Part shown: piece after piece, positions 1-12,800 of the stretch
Layout of the letters: every line of letters starts with the position of its first letter
Position numbering within the stretch: the first letter of the stretch is position 1
Assembly: GCA_963930775.1 (NCBI GenBank)
Contig: OZ005704.1
Location: 868,001 to 932,000, forward strand
Source of the DNA: Cliona cf. orientalis
Lineage: Eukaryota > Porifera > Demospongiae > Clionaida > Clionaidae
Length of the DNA: 64,000 bases
Direction of reading: 5' to 3'
Made by a program: the position numbers and the translations under genes
The notes under the pieces: model-generated
Told to the model about the DNA's origin: nothing
What the model saw: only the letters and a program-made list of their open reading frames with translations
Database searches by the model: none

Positions 1-1068
<1,068 letters not shown>

Positions 1069-1308
1069 TGTGGACTAGTAATGATAAGCATGCATTCCCA
1101 TACTCATTAATCACTTCTCTCAGGTCTTCAAGGATTTATATAAAATCTATGACATTGTACATGTACATAGTGCGGCATAATAATTATTGTACAAATCGAG
1201 GATCATGTTTGCTATTACAAGAACACAACTTCCTACATTAATTTTTATAGCTGTATAGTATAATGACTACTTATAATACCTTGGGTACAAGTATATACAC
1301 ATCCTTAT

Positions 1309-4300
1309 TTATTTTGCTTTGGTTTTTGGCACTACTGCACAAAGCTGAGGCCTTGGAGGTGGCAGCCTCAAATATTCTTCTAACTGTTCCTGGTTTTCAA
1401 GTTTGTACCATCTCCCATCCCGGTGGTACTCCAGCCTACAATTCTCCGTAGCAATGGTCACCTGTACTTTGCTAAGGAAAACTTTATGCTTGACTGGCTT
1501 GTCGCATCTGACTACTATCGTCTGCTCTGAATCGGGTAGCTTCACGCTGAAGGACTCCACAACTGTGGTGGTAGCTCGGGGACATACGCTTTGAATGTGT
1601 AACTTGGGAGTCATCGTGGGGCTGGGGGTCTTCACTTTATCTTCGCCACCTTCCTCGGTAAGGGTGGGAGGTCGACTGCCAGTACTTGCAGGGGTGTAAG
1701 CTATGATGTCGTAAGGGGTAACAGCTTCAGCAGATTCACCTGATGGAGCAGACTTGATGTGCGTACCATCTCGGAACTGACCTTGGTGGATCATTTGACG
1801 TACTGAGTTGTGATTTTCCAGAAAGCCAGGTGAATTTCCTTCAAGTAATTTCACCTGCCTCATGGTTTTAGCATCATAGGCTTCCCACATGATGACAGTG
1901 CCACTCTGACCGTTAGTAGTTGAAGCTTCATTTCCTTCTGTGGTATTCTGATCAAAACCTTCCACCAAAGGTCGGAACCCCTTACCTCCGCTTGCCACAA
2001 TGGCTTTCTCCATTTCACAGGGACCTGATGATGGAATGCAAGTGAGGAATCTGACATAATCACTGTAAGGATGGAACCAAGCTAAAAGTTCATCTTCATG
2101 GAACACCATGATGTGTCCAGAGGCCATGCCTACCCAGACTGTATCCAGGGCAGGTGTCATAGCAGTGATAAGCAGGTCCGGATCTTTTGTGTCTGAAGAT
2201 ATTCTCTTTAGGTGCTTTCTAGTGTCAATGTCGTACATGTGGCACTTGTTGTAAGCATCCCAGGCAGAGAGAACCACTCCACCGAGATGGGCACTCCAGA
2301 TCACATTGCTACTGGAGTCAAAGGAAAGCTGACCAATGTAGGCTTCATGGTCTCTTTCACGGTGGATGGAGCCTTCAAGAGCAAGGTTGTTGAAGTTGAG
2401 GAAGTAGATATTCCTTGTAGTAGCAACCCACACACACTGTTGAGTACAGACAATGCCATCAATAGCTTGCTCTGAAACAGATTTCTCATTGATCTGTTGT
2501 ATTTCATTGATAATATTGCAAAAGGAAAGGCAGTTTCCTTTGGCTGTACCCAAGTAGACTCTTCTGTCAGAAGCTGTGATACAGGAGACTGAATTATCAT
2601 GCATGGTAATGTTGTGCACTAACTCCCTTGAGCCAGTGCCAAGTATACTAATTTCATACTTGATTCCAAGTCTTGATCCCACCCAAACATGGTCACCGCA
2701 AAGTGCCATGTACTGGACTTGATCGACGTTGATAAGGACTCGGTTGACTTCTAACATGGTGTGGGTGTTGAACATGCTGACTTCAGCACCTTCAGCTCCA
2801 TCACAGCACACCCAGAGCTCACTCTGAAGCCGGTTGGGGTGCCCAGCTTTGGCAAAATTGGAGGGAGTTATGGCTATAGCTCGACGAAGTGACTGCTTCC
2901 CACTGATTGGTTGCACACACATCACCATCTGAGTAGCTGATCTGCAGACTTTCTTGATGATTTTGTTGGTGTCAAAGCGTTCATTGGGGTTGTCTTCCCA
3001 GCAAGCCTGCATGACTTGAGTGAGGTAATGGTAGCCTGTACGAGAAATATTGACATCTTGAAGCTCGGGACGATCACCTTGTTCGACGGCCACGTCAATT
3101 CTGTGAGGAGGGATGTTGTGATAAGGATGTCTACGAGCGATGACCTGGTAGAGGAACATGCCAAAGGAGAAGATGTCAGCTCTGTGATCGTAGACTGAAC
3201 GCTGCTTCCTCTTACCAATGTGCAGTACTTCAGGAGCAATGAATCCCTTTGTGCCTTGAAGGCCTCTCGCTCCAATAGGGGCTAGGTGAGTGGCAATGCC
3301 AAAATCGGTCATTTTGCAGTGGCACAATGAGTCTGGATCCAGAGTCCACAGCAAAACGTTGGCTGCTTTGAGACTACGGTAGATGATGCCTCGACTGTGA
3401 AGAAAGCGAAGAGCAGCTGCCATTTCTGCAGCTATCCTGAAAATGGTGAGGCGATGAACAGGGATCTTCTTTTTGAGAATTGGGAACTCGAGAGACTTGA
3501 GTGGAGCTTCTTCAAGTACAAGAGCTATGGGATGCACACAGACCCCAATGAGACACACTAGGCAGGGGTGGTGGCACTGCTGGAGCAGCTTGGCTTCTGA
3601 ACGGAGCTCAGTGAAAGCTTCTTCACTACGAGAAAGGTACTTCTTGATGGCTACAGACTTTCCTTTGTATTCACCTCGGTACACCTTTCCGTAGCCTCCC
3701 TTACCGAGCAGTGAGGTATCATCTTCTTGGTAGTTAACTTCATCAGCATCCAGAAGAAACCCTGGGTCAATATCTTGAAGGAGGAGATCTGGAACAATAT
3801 CAGCCAAAGATACTGTGTGATTTTTGGCCGGATCATCACGGAAGTAGCCACACTCCACTGTTGTTTCATTCTTTGTGATCACAGGCAGGCACTGCTCCAC
3901 TTTGAACTCAAACGGCTTGGTTCGTCCCAGTTTGATACACTCGAAGCAAGGCACCTTCTGCTCGAGTCCATTAGAACCATGCTTACCTTCCTGAAGACCA
4001 GGATACCACTCACCAACCAGTGATACCACAAGATCGACAAGCTGGCCAATAATCTTCTTTCCAGACTTGTTTGCTGAGGCAATCACATGAACACCTTCTT
4101 TCTTTTCTCTTTTGAAATGCTTGGTGCCAGTAAGGGACTCAATTCTAAACATAATCTCGGGATCTCTGTAGTAGAGCCCTGTTCTCCAGTACTCCACATG
4201 AATGTCTTTTACATCAAAGGGATCAGAAATATCATTGGGCAATTGCTTCGGAAAATTTGGCAGCAGCTGTGGAGCATTGATGAAAGGGTGCTGAGCTGAA

Positions 4301-7300
4301 ATGAACGATAGAGGACCACTGATAGTGGGGGCAGCAATGAAAGGAGCAGTAGATCCAAGAGTGCCAGCTGGGGTCTGGGCACTGATCGAGGAAGTAGTGG
4401 ACATATTCAAGGAGACCTCATCACTAGCACTGATATCACCAAATGGCCTATTGGCATCAGTAAGTGTGGCAGGGTGCATGCTGAAGCTCATTTCTGCCTC
4501 GGCACTGTGGCTTTTGGGGGTGACGGGAGAGGGAGCAGGCTCTGTAGTTGGCGTGGACTTATCCAAGGCACAGCAAACCTTTGGAACCAAGTGCATGATT
4601 CTGGAAAGCAAGCGACTCCAGAATCCAGGAGGTGTGTTGGCCGAGCTAAACATCAAAAACCTGGAATAGACGTGCTCCTTGGTGTCTTCTGTTTTGTCTT
4701 CGAACTCCTTTGGCCTTTCATCTGGTAGCATCGAGGGGATAAGAACTCGCCAGTTATCGAGAGGCAGGGCTATCTCAAATCTGTCAAGCAGGGTGAGGTA
4801 CTGCTCAAAATACTGCCAAGGAAACTGCTTATCCTTAAACAGCATGGGGATGTCCTTGGAGTAGAGGATACCACTCTTAACGAAGGGGTTCCTCTCTTTG
4901 ATGGTCACGACCTTGGACATCATGTCACAGAGCCAGCGAGGGTCGACGAAGTAGAGCTCGTGGAGGTTGTGTCCACGATCATCATAGTGAAGCAGGGAGC
5001 CCACATCGGTCAGGAAGAGAGTTGCAGTCTTCAACTCTTCATCATCTTGAATATCGGCCAAATTCATTTTATACACCATTGTACGGAATTCTTCTGCATG
5101 CATAATGGGCTCACGTATGCCTTGTCTTACCTCCTGCTGGACTGTTTCCAGCTGCTTGTCAAGAGCATGGTAGCTTGCTGGGATTTTCTGCCCCATGATC
5201 ACCTGGCCTGCTCGATTCTTGTAGTTGGCTGCATGGTTGTAGATGGCTTCCTTGAGGAGACCGATGTGTTCAATTCGATTCTTGAGGCCAACGGGGATGA
5301 CTTCCACAATCTGAAGCTTGTTGTTGTAGGAGGCAGCCAGATTGCCAACACGTTGAAGCAAGGCATCAATCTCTCCCCTCTCTTTGTCAGGTACTTCATC
5401 CAGGTGAGTACCGATGATGATAACACAGGAGCGAGGTGCTCGAAGGGCAATGTTGTTGAGCCAAGGCCTCAGCTCCTCCACACCTTTGTCTCCATGCTTC
5501 AGGTTGAAGAGAAGCAGGTAGAGGGAGCGTTGAGAGAGGAAGCACTGGTGGGTGGCATAGTACTCTTCTTGACCACCAAAATCCCAGATGCTGAAGTGAA
5601 AATTTCTCCTTCCTACGCTTGGACGGTACCACCACTCGCTCACATCCACCCCAACTGTTGATTCGTCTCCATATTCTTTTCCCAGGAGTCGAGCTACCAA
5701 TGTGGTTTTGCCACGATTAGCATAGCCAACAAGCATGAGCTTCATGCGATAGAAGCCTCTGGCATTACGAAGCTTGCTGTTCAGGTAGCGTATGCAATCA
5801 CGACACTCTTTTTGCACGTTTTTCGGTGGATCTTTGAGGTTCTTGAGACCAGTCAGATTGAGGTGAGAGAGGTAGGAAAGTCGTCCCATCTCAGCAGGAA
5901 GCGTCAGGATGTTAGGATTATCACTGAGAGTGAGCGAGTGAAGTGTGGTGAAGGAGCAAATGCAGAGAGGCACATTGCGGAATTTATTCTTGGATAAGTT
6001 GAGAGAGCGGATGGCTGGAGCGACAACATTGAGTGGCAGGTTATTGAGCTGGTTGTTGGAGAGATCGAGAACCGTGAGGCAAGGGGACCACTCTGCTATA
6101 TCGGGGATCTTGGTAAGCCTGTTGTTGGAAAGATTGAGCTCTTCCAAGCTTGGAAGCTCAAGAAGACATTTTGGGATTGTGACCAGCTCATTGTGTTGGA
6201 GATCAATCTTTACAACCTACAGAAATTTTGGTGAGAATTACATGTATCTCCATGCATGCAGCACAAGTTTAATACTGTACCATAATTTACTGTATCCTAT
6301 GGGTGGTGCTTCTCATTTTAGCCTCACTAAGTCAACCACTGTGAAACTATAGCTATTTACCACAGAAACAGAATTTTAACCACTATATCACTATTCTCTA
6401 ACATGCTTCTAGCACAAAATTAATGTCATTTGTGATCATGGATCTTAGAAGGGAACGAAAAGTTCGTCAGTAGCAAGAGGTTAAACTTCAAAGAAGAGAG
6501 GCCTCTAAGAAGAGGCATGGTCATGGACGATATTGCCATGGCACGTGGGGTATGTGTTCTATGAGCTCTAGTTACCTTAAGGATACTTTTGTTTACTGGT
6601 ACGATATTCAGTGAAATTAGCTATTTGCCTGATTTTTGCTAATATTTGTACCTACAAATATTAAAATTTTCAACATTTTCGAATAAATAGGATGTTAATT
6701 TTGAAAAATCACTAAAATGAAAATAAATGCACTATTTCCAAAATCCGCTAAGATTTGTACCTACAAAATTAATAATCATAACCCTAAGGTATGGGATTTT
6801 ATGGTAATACATGTACCTCTGTTACTTACTTGCTTCAAGTAGGTGGCAATTTCCGGAGGGAGGCTCTTGAATCCATTCCTGGCCAGCCTCAGCTTCTTCA
6901 CCCAGGCAATCTTCCTCAGCCAGGCAATATCGAGCGAGAGTAGGCGTAGTCCATGCCAGTAGACGTAGCCTTCCTCCTGGTTCACATCTGTTGTCAGGAG
7001 TAGCTCCTCTCTCACCTGACTCTGCCCATTGCGACGAGCAATCTCGATTGGTACAACGGTTGAGATGTTACCGGACAATATAGCTTTTTGTACATCCCCA
7101 AATGCATCATCTTCATAATCTTGTTTGTTTTGCAAGCCTGGTGCTGGCTCAGCAAATAGCTTTTGGATAATTGCTTTGTCTCCAGTCTGGGCGGCTATGA
7201 TCAACAGCAACATGGCTCGAGCCTGTGGCTTCCTTTCATCCTTGGCATACTGTAGGCACAATAGGAGCTCCTTAGCGCCCTTCACGACCAGCTTTCCAAC

Positions 7301-9268
7301 GTTGAGGTGATTGTCGTTTTTCACAGCAGCCCTGAGAGCTCGATCGAGGCAGCCAGGTTCAAGGCTGTCGGCTCCATTTTTAAGCAGCTCGGTGAGCTTA
7401 TCTCCATTGGTTTCAACCTCTTTTATGATCTCTGTGAAATTTCAGGATTGAATAAGAGTGTATACTTTAAGACTCATAGGAAAGTGATGGATAGTGCAAA
7501 GCGTTAATTCTGTTGTGACTAAGTCTATATATAACCACTGGGCCTGTGCCCCTGAAATAATCAACACAGTAGGATAATAAAGTTGTGTTTCATGACAGTC
7601 AAGCCAACATGGACATGTAATTTTTGAACTGGACGACCCATACTGTATATGAGCAAGTTTATTATGTGAAAAAATATATATATATAACAACTAGACCTAC
7701 ATTGTATTCTATCATAATACCATGTACTAGTTCAGCTCACCTTCACTTTGTAGAAGTTTCACAATTCTGTGCTTGGATCTTGCTGCCTGCTTTGGAGTTT
7801 TTCCATATTCATCCACACAGCTAATGTCAGCACCATGTGCCAACAGTTCTCGAACGCACTGGCTGTGACCATTGCTCGCTGCCAAGTGAAGAGGTGTGTA
7901 ACCACTGTTTGCTTGACAGTTCACATTTGCATTGCCAGTTAAGTCGAGTAAGTACCTTAAAACTACAGGTTTCCCACCAGCAGCAGCTTCGTGCAGTGGT
8001 GTGTAACCAAAGGCTCCCTTTCTGTTGGCTAGCATCTCTGCTAGATACTCAATATCATCAAGAAGGTCAACGTAAGCTTTTATGCTCTTCATATTACCCT
8101 CACGGCAGAGTTTGTGGAGTGTACATGACTTCTTCTCATTGATACGAAATTGAAGAACATTACTTTGCTTTTCAATAACTGAAAGTTCTTCCTCTGCTTC
8201 CATAAGTTGACCCTGTAATTGCACTATCTCTTTGTTGTTCTCTGTTTGGAGTGTATGAATCTTATCTATATGCTTCTTACTCGTGTTTTCAATCTCTAGC
8301 AGACCAGCAGCAATGGTCTCACGTTTCCTTTGAGAAACTTCCCTGATACTTATGCCATACTTTGGCATCTTTTTAAGTGTAGCAATTATCTCACAGAGCT
8401 TTTGAGCAATGGGGCGTTCAGCATGATCATCCTTTAAACAGTCAAGTGCTGTAGCTAGGAGAGGGTGGCTTGGATAGATTTTACTAATGTGATTTTGTCG
8501 TCGTTCTTGTTCCGATATTCGCTTCTCAAGTAGTCCTAAACCTGCCACTTCCACCTCCTTTCGTCGATTTCCAGGCTTAGGAAAGAGTTGTGTCATAGTC
8601 TGGACAGCGATGACTCCAAATGAGAAGCAGTCAATCTTCTCGGTGTACACTGGATTATCTTTAACAGCTTCTGGAGGCATGTAGACATCTGTGCCTGGAC
8701 ACATGGTGAAGGTAAGCTGAGTCGCTCGAGGGTTCATGTCCCCCAGTCTTGCCATTCCAAAGTCGGTCACCTTTGCTCGGATGTTGCCAATCATCAGCAC
8801 ATTATTGCTGGAGAGATCTCGATGGACAATACCATTGGAATGGAGAAATGAGAGAGCTAATGTGATATCATGGCATATATTGATCTGAATGTGGTAGGGG
8901 ATCAGCTGTGGGGAGCTTTCCAGAAAGTGTGTCAAGCTATCATCCATCAACTCCATTAGGAGAACTGGCAGGTGTGTGTCAGGATCTTGGTACATGCCCA
9001 GGTACTGGATGATGTTGGGGTGTCTTATGGTGCTCAGGAACTCACACTCTTGCTCAAACCTCCTCATTGGTAGCCTGTGCTCTCTGTGAGGTGCTATAAG
9101 CTGCTGTGCAGTTGGATCAGAGAGAGTTTCGTGAATGACTTTAGCAGCACAGAGGAGGCCATCACATTCAGCCTTACAAACTTTTCCATAGGACCCTACA
9201 CCAAGAACTTTGTCCTTGAAGAGTTGAATACTTCTGAAATGAAAATCCTTTTCCCATTTATGAGCCAT
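1309..9268 (-). CDS. ROCO-1: dual-kinase LRRK-like protein (kinase-ANK-LRR-Roc-COR-kinase-WD40)
   Basis: Model: complement(join(1309..6216, 6830..7431, 7741..9268)), 7038 bases, 2345 residues; the exon phases fit exactly. Residues about 18-285 are a protein kinase with loop GVGSYG, Lys43, HRD 149-151 and DFG 169-171, all intact. A coiled coil follows (about 330-390), then ankyrin repeats (YTPLHEAAAGG, YTPLHLAASNGH) into exon 2. Exon 3 starts at residue 711 with LRRs (LNLSNNRL, LDLSNNQL). Roc has P-loop GYANRGKT (874-881), DFGGQ (922-926) and THLD (980-983). COR follows, interrupted by a Pro/Ser/Thr-rich stretch. The second kinase has loop GKGGYGKV and Lys1568, but YRS (1656-1658) where HRD/YRD is expected, so the catalytic Asp is lost; its DFG (1681-1683) is intact. 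A WD40-like propeller and a small C-terminal domain end the protein. The C-terminal linker is shorter than in the other copies. An AATAAA signal overlaps the stop. Domain order after ankyrin matches LRRK1/2; the N-terminal kinase is extra. The start is the Met just before the kinase; a 5' non-coding exon cannot be excluded. Confidence 0.88.
6573..6791. mobile_element. Short terminal-inverted-repeat element (MITE-like) in intron 2 of ROCO-1
   Basis: The 219-bp segment begins TACCTTAAGG and ends ACCCTAAGGTA, which are near-perfect inverted copies. Its interior holds small palindromes around TTTGTACCTACAAA. It is absent from the equivalent introns of ROCO-3 to ROCO-6, while a second copy sits in the same intron of ROCO-2. 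No coding potential. The family was not identified. Confidence 0.6.
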
Positions 9269-9840
9269 AGTGGACTATTAAACACTGAATGCCATTAACT
9301 TGGCAATGAAGGTACTGGCTGATCATGAGGTCATGATTGGAGTCAGGGTCACATTCAACCCACAAAGTAGACATTGTCATTACTTCATTAGGAGTTTTTA
9401 GAATGCAGTGACTCAAAAGGTTGTTTACTACTTATTACTTACCACTTTATGATAATTCTGAATTCAAAATGAACACAACAGTCTCCTTTATAGGACTGCT
9501 AATAGTACACACAGATAGTGCTCTAACTTGCAAATGCGCTTGATAAGCCTTAGATATAGCACTATAGCAGAAATAATACATAATAATATAAGTTATAAAC
9601 CATCTCCCGAGATTTGTATACACTGTACCAGGACTAGTAATGATAAGCATGCATTCCATACTCATTAATCACTTCTCTCAGGTCTTCAAGGATTTATATA
9701 AATTCTATGTACATGTACACAGTGCAGTATAATAATTATTGTACAGATCGAGGATCATGTTTGCTATTAGCTACAAGAACACAACTTCATACCAGTCCTA
9801 CATTAATTTTTGTGTATGTTATAGCTAGTATGATGGCTAG
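9269..9840. other. Intergenic: ROCO-1 upstream flank plus relic of KLC 3' flank
   Basis: No gene is visible. The stretch 9632-9780 closely matches the sequence just after the KLC stop at 1071-1240, so a KLC copy once lay here and only its 3' flank survives. Positions 9269-9630 match 42824-43170 upstream of ROCO-4, indicating shared duplication history. Confidence 0.6.
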
Positions 9841-12800
9841 TTATGATATTTTTGCTTTGGTTTTGTGCACTACTGCACAAAGCTGAGGCCTTGGAGGTGG
9901 ATGCCTTAAATATTCTTCTAACTCTTCCTGTGTTTGAAGTTTGTACAGTCTCCCCTCCTGGTAGTACTCCAGCCTAAAATTCTCCGTAGCAACAGTCACT
10001 TGTATTTCGCTAAGGAGAACATTATGCTTGACTGGTTTGTCACATCTGACTACTATCGTCTGCTCTGAATCTGGCAGCTTCACATTGAAGAATTCCACAA
10101 CTATGGTGGTAGCTCGGGGACGTGCACTTTGGATGACATTGTGTAACTCAGGAGTAATTGTGGGGCTAGGGGTCTTTACTTCCTCTTCACCACCTTCCTC
10201 ATAATCAGTAGATCGATTAGTATCTACCGTGGTTATACTACCTTCAGTAAAAACGTTAGTGTTCCTGTTTCTTAAGCTGTCTGTTCTGGCAGAATTCATA
10301 GAACTCTCCGTTAATGACAGACTGAGCTCTAGGGGCTGTGCATCCCTATCAGGGGTGTAAGCTATGTTGTCGTAAAGGGTAACAGCTTCAGTGGATTCAC
10401 CCGATGGAGTGGACCTGAGATGTGTACCATCTCGGAACTGACCTTGGTGGATCATTTGACACACAGTGTTGTGACTATCCAAGAAGCCAGGTGAGTTTTC
10501 TTCCAGTAGTTTCACCTGCCTCATGGTTTTAGCCTCGTAGACTTCCCACATGATGACAGTGCCACTCTGACCGTTAGTAATTGAAGCTTCATTTCCTTCC
10601 ATGGTACTCTGATCAAAACCTTCCACTAAAGGTCTGAATCCCTTACCTCCGCTTGCCACGATGGCTTTCTCCATTTCACAGGGACCTGATGATGGAATGC
10701 AAGTGAGGAATCGGACATAGTTAATGTAAGGATGGAACCATGCTAGAAGTTCATCTTCATGGAACACCATGATGTGTCCAGAGGCCATGCCTACCCAGAC
10801 TGTGTCCAGGGCAGGTGTCATAGCAGTGATAAGCAGGTCCGGATTTTTCGTGTCTGAGGAGATTCTTTTCAGGTGCTTTCCTGTGTCGATGTCATACATG
10901 TGGCACTTGTTGTGAGCATCCCAGGCAGAGAGAACCACTCCACCAAGATGGGCACTCCAGACAACATTGCTGTTGGAGTCAAAGGACAGCTGACCAATGT
11001 AGGCCTCCCGCTCTTTCTCACGGTGGATGGAGCCTTCAAGAGCAAGGTTATCAAAGTTGAGGAAGTATATGTACCTCGTGTGAGCGACCCACACACACTG
11101 TTGAGTGCAGACAATACCATCAATAGCATGCTCTGAGATGTACTTGTACCTTGGCTTGACATTAGCACGTACTCCACTGATATCATTGTAAAAAGAGAAG
11201 CAGTATCCTTCGAGAGTACCCAAGTAGACAGCTTTATCAGTGGCGGTAATACAGATTAAAGAGTTCTCACGCATGCAAACACTGTGCACCAATTCCCTTG
11301 AACCAATGCTAAAAATATCAATAACTCCATACTCTATTCCGGCTCTTGATCCCACCCAAACATGATCACCGCAAAGTGCCATGCACTGGACTTGGTTATC
11401 CTTGATGAAGGTTCGGTTGACTTTTACCATGGTGTGGGTATTGAACATGCTGACCTCAGTACCTTCAGCTCCATCACAGCACACCCAGAGCTCACTCTGA
11501 AGCCGATTTGGGTGCCCGGCTTTGGCAAAGTTGGAGGGAGTTATGGCTATAGCTCGACGAAGAGACTGCTTTCCACTAATTGGTTGCACACACATCACCA
11601 TCTGAGTTGCTGACCCACAGACTTTCTTGATGATTTTGTTGGTGTCAAAGCGATCATTGGGGTCGTCTTCCCAGCAAGCCTGCATGACTTGAGTGAGGTA
11701 GTGGTAGCCTGTATGAGAAACATCGACATCTTGAAGCTTGGGACGATCACCTTGTTCAATGGCAACATCAATTCTGTGAGGAGGGATGCTGTGATAAGGA
11801 TGTCTACGAGCGATGATCTGGTAAAGGAACATGCCAAAGAGGAAGATGTCAGCTTTGTGATCGTAGACTGAACGCTGCTTCCTCTTACCAATGTGCAGTA
11901 CTTCAGGAGCAGAGAATCCCGTCGTGCCTTGAAGGCCTCTTGCTCCAATAGGGGCTAGATGAGTGGCAAAGATAAAATCAGCCATTTTGCAGTGGCACAA
12001 GGAATCTGGATCCAGAGTCCACAGCAAAACGTTGGCTGCTTGGAGATCACGGTGGATGATGCCTCGACTGTGAAGAAAGCGAAGAGCAGCTGCCACTTCT
12101 GCGGCTACCCTGAAAATGGTGAGGCGATGAACAGGGATCTTCTTTTTGAGAATTGGGAACTCGAGAGACTTGAGTGGGGCTTCTTCAAGCACAAGAGCTA
12201 TGGGATGCATACAGATCCCAATAAGGCACACTACGCAGGGGTGGTGGCACTGCTGGAGCAGCTTGGCTTCTGAACGGAGCTCAGTGAAAGCTTCTTCACT
12301 ACGAGAGAGATACTTCTTGATGGCTACAGACTTTCCTTTGTATTCACCTCGGTACACCTTTCCGTAGCCTCCCTTACCGAGCAGCGAGGTATCATCTTCT
12401 TGGTAGTTGACCTCATCAGCATCCAGATGAAACTCTGGGTTGATATCTTGAAGGAGAAGATCTGGAACAATATCAGCTAAAGATATTGTGTGATTTTTGG
12501 CCGGGTCATCACAAAAGTAACCACATTTCATTATTGTTTCATTCTTTGCGATCATGGGCAGGCACTGTTCCACTTTGAATTCAAAAGGCTTGGCTCGTCC
12601 CAGTTTAATACACTCAAAACAAGGCACCTTCTGCTCAAGGCCGTTAGAGCCATGTTTACCTTCTTGAAGACCAGGGTACCACTCCCAAATCAGCAATACT
12701 ACAAGATCGATAAGCTGGCCAATAATCTTCTTTCCAGAATTATTAGCCGAGGCGATCACATGAACTCCTTCTTTTTTTTCTCTCTTGTACAGCTTGGAAT

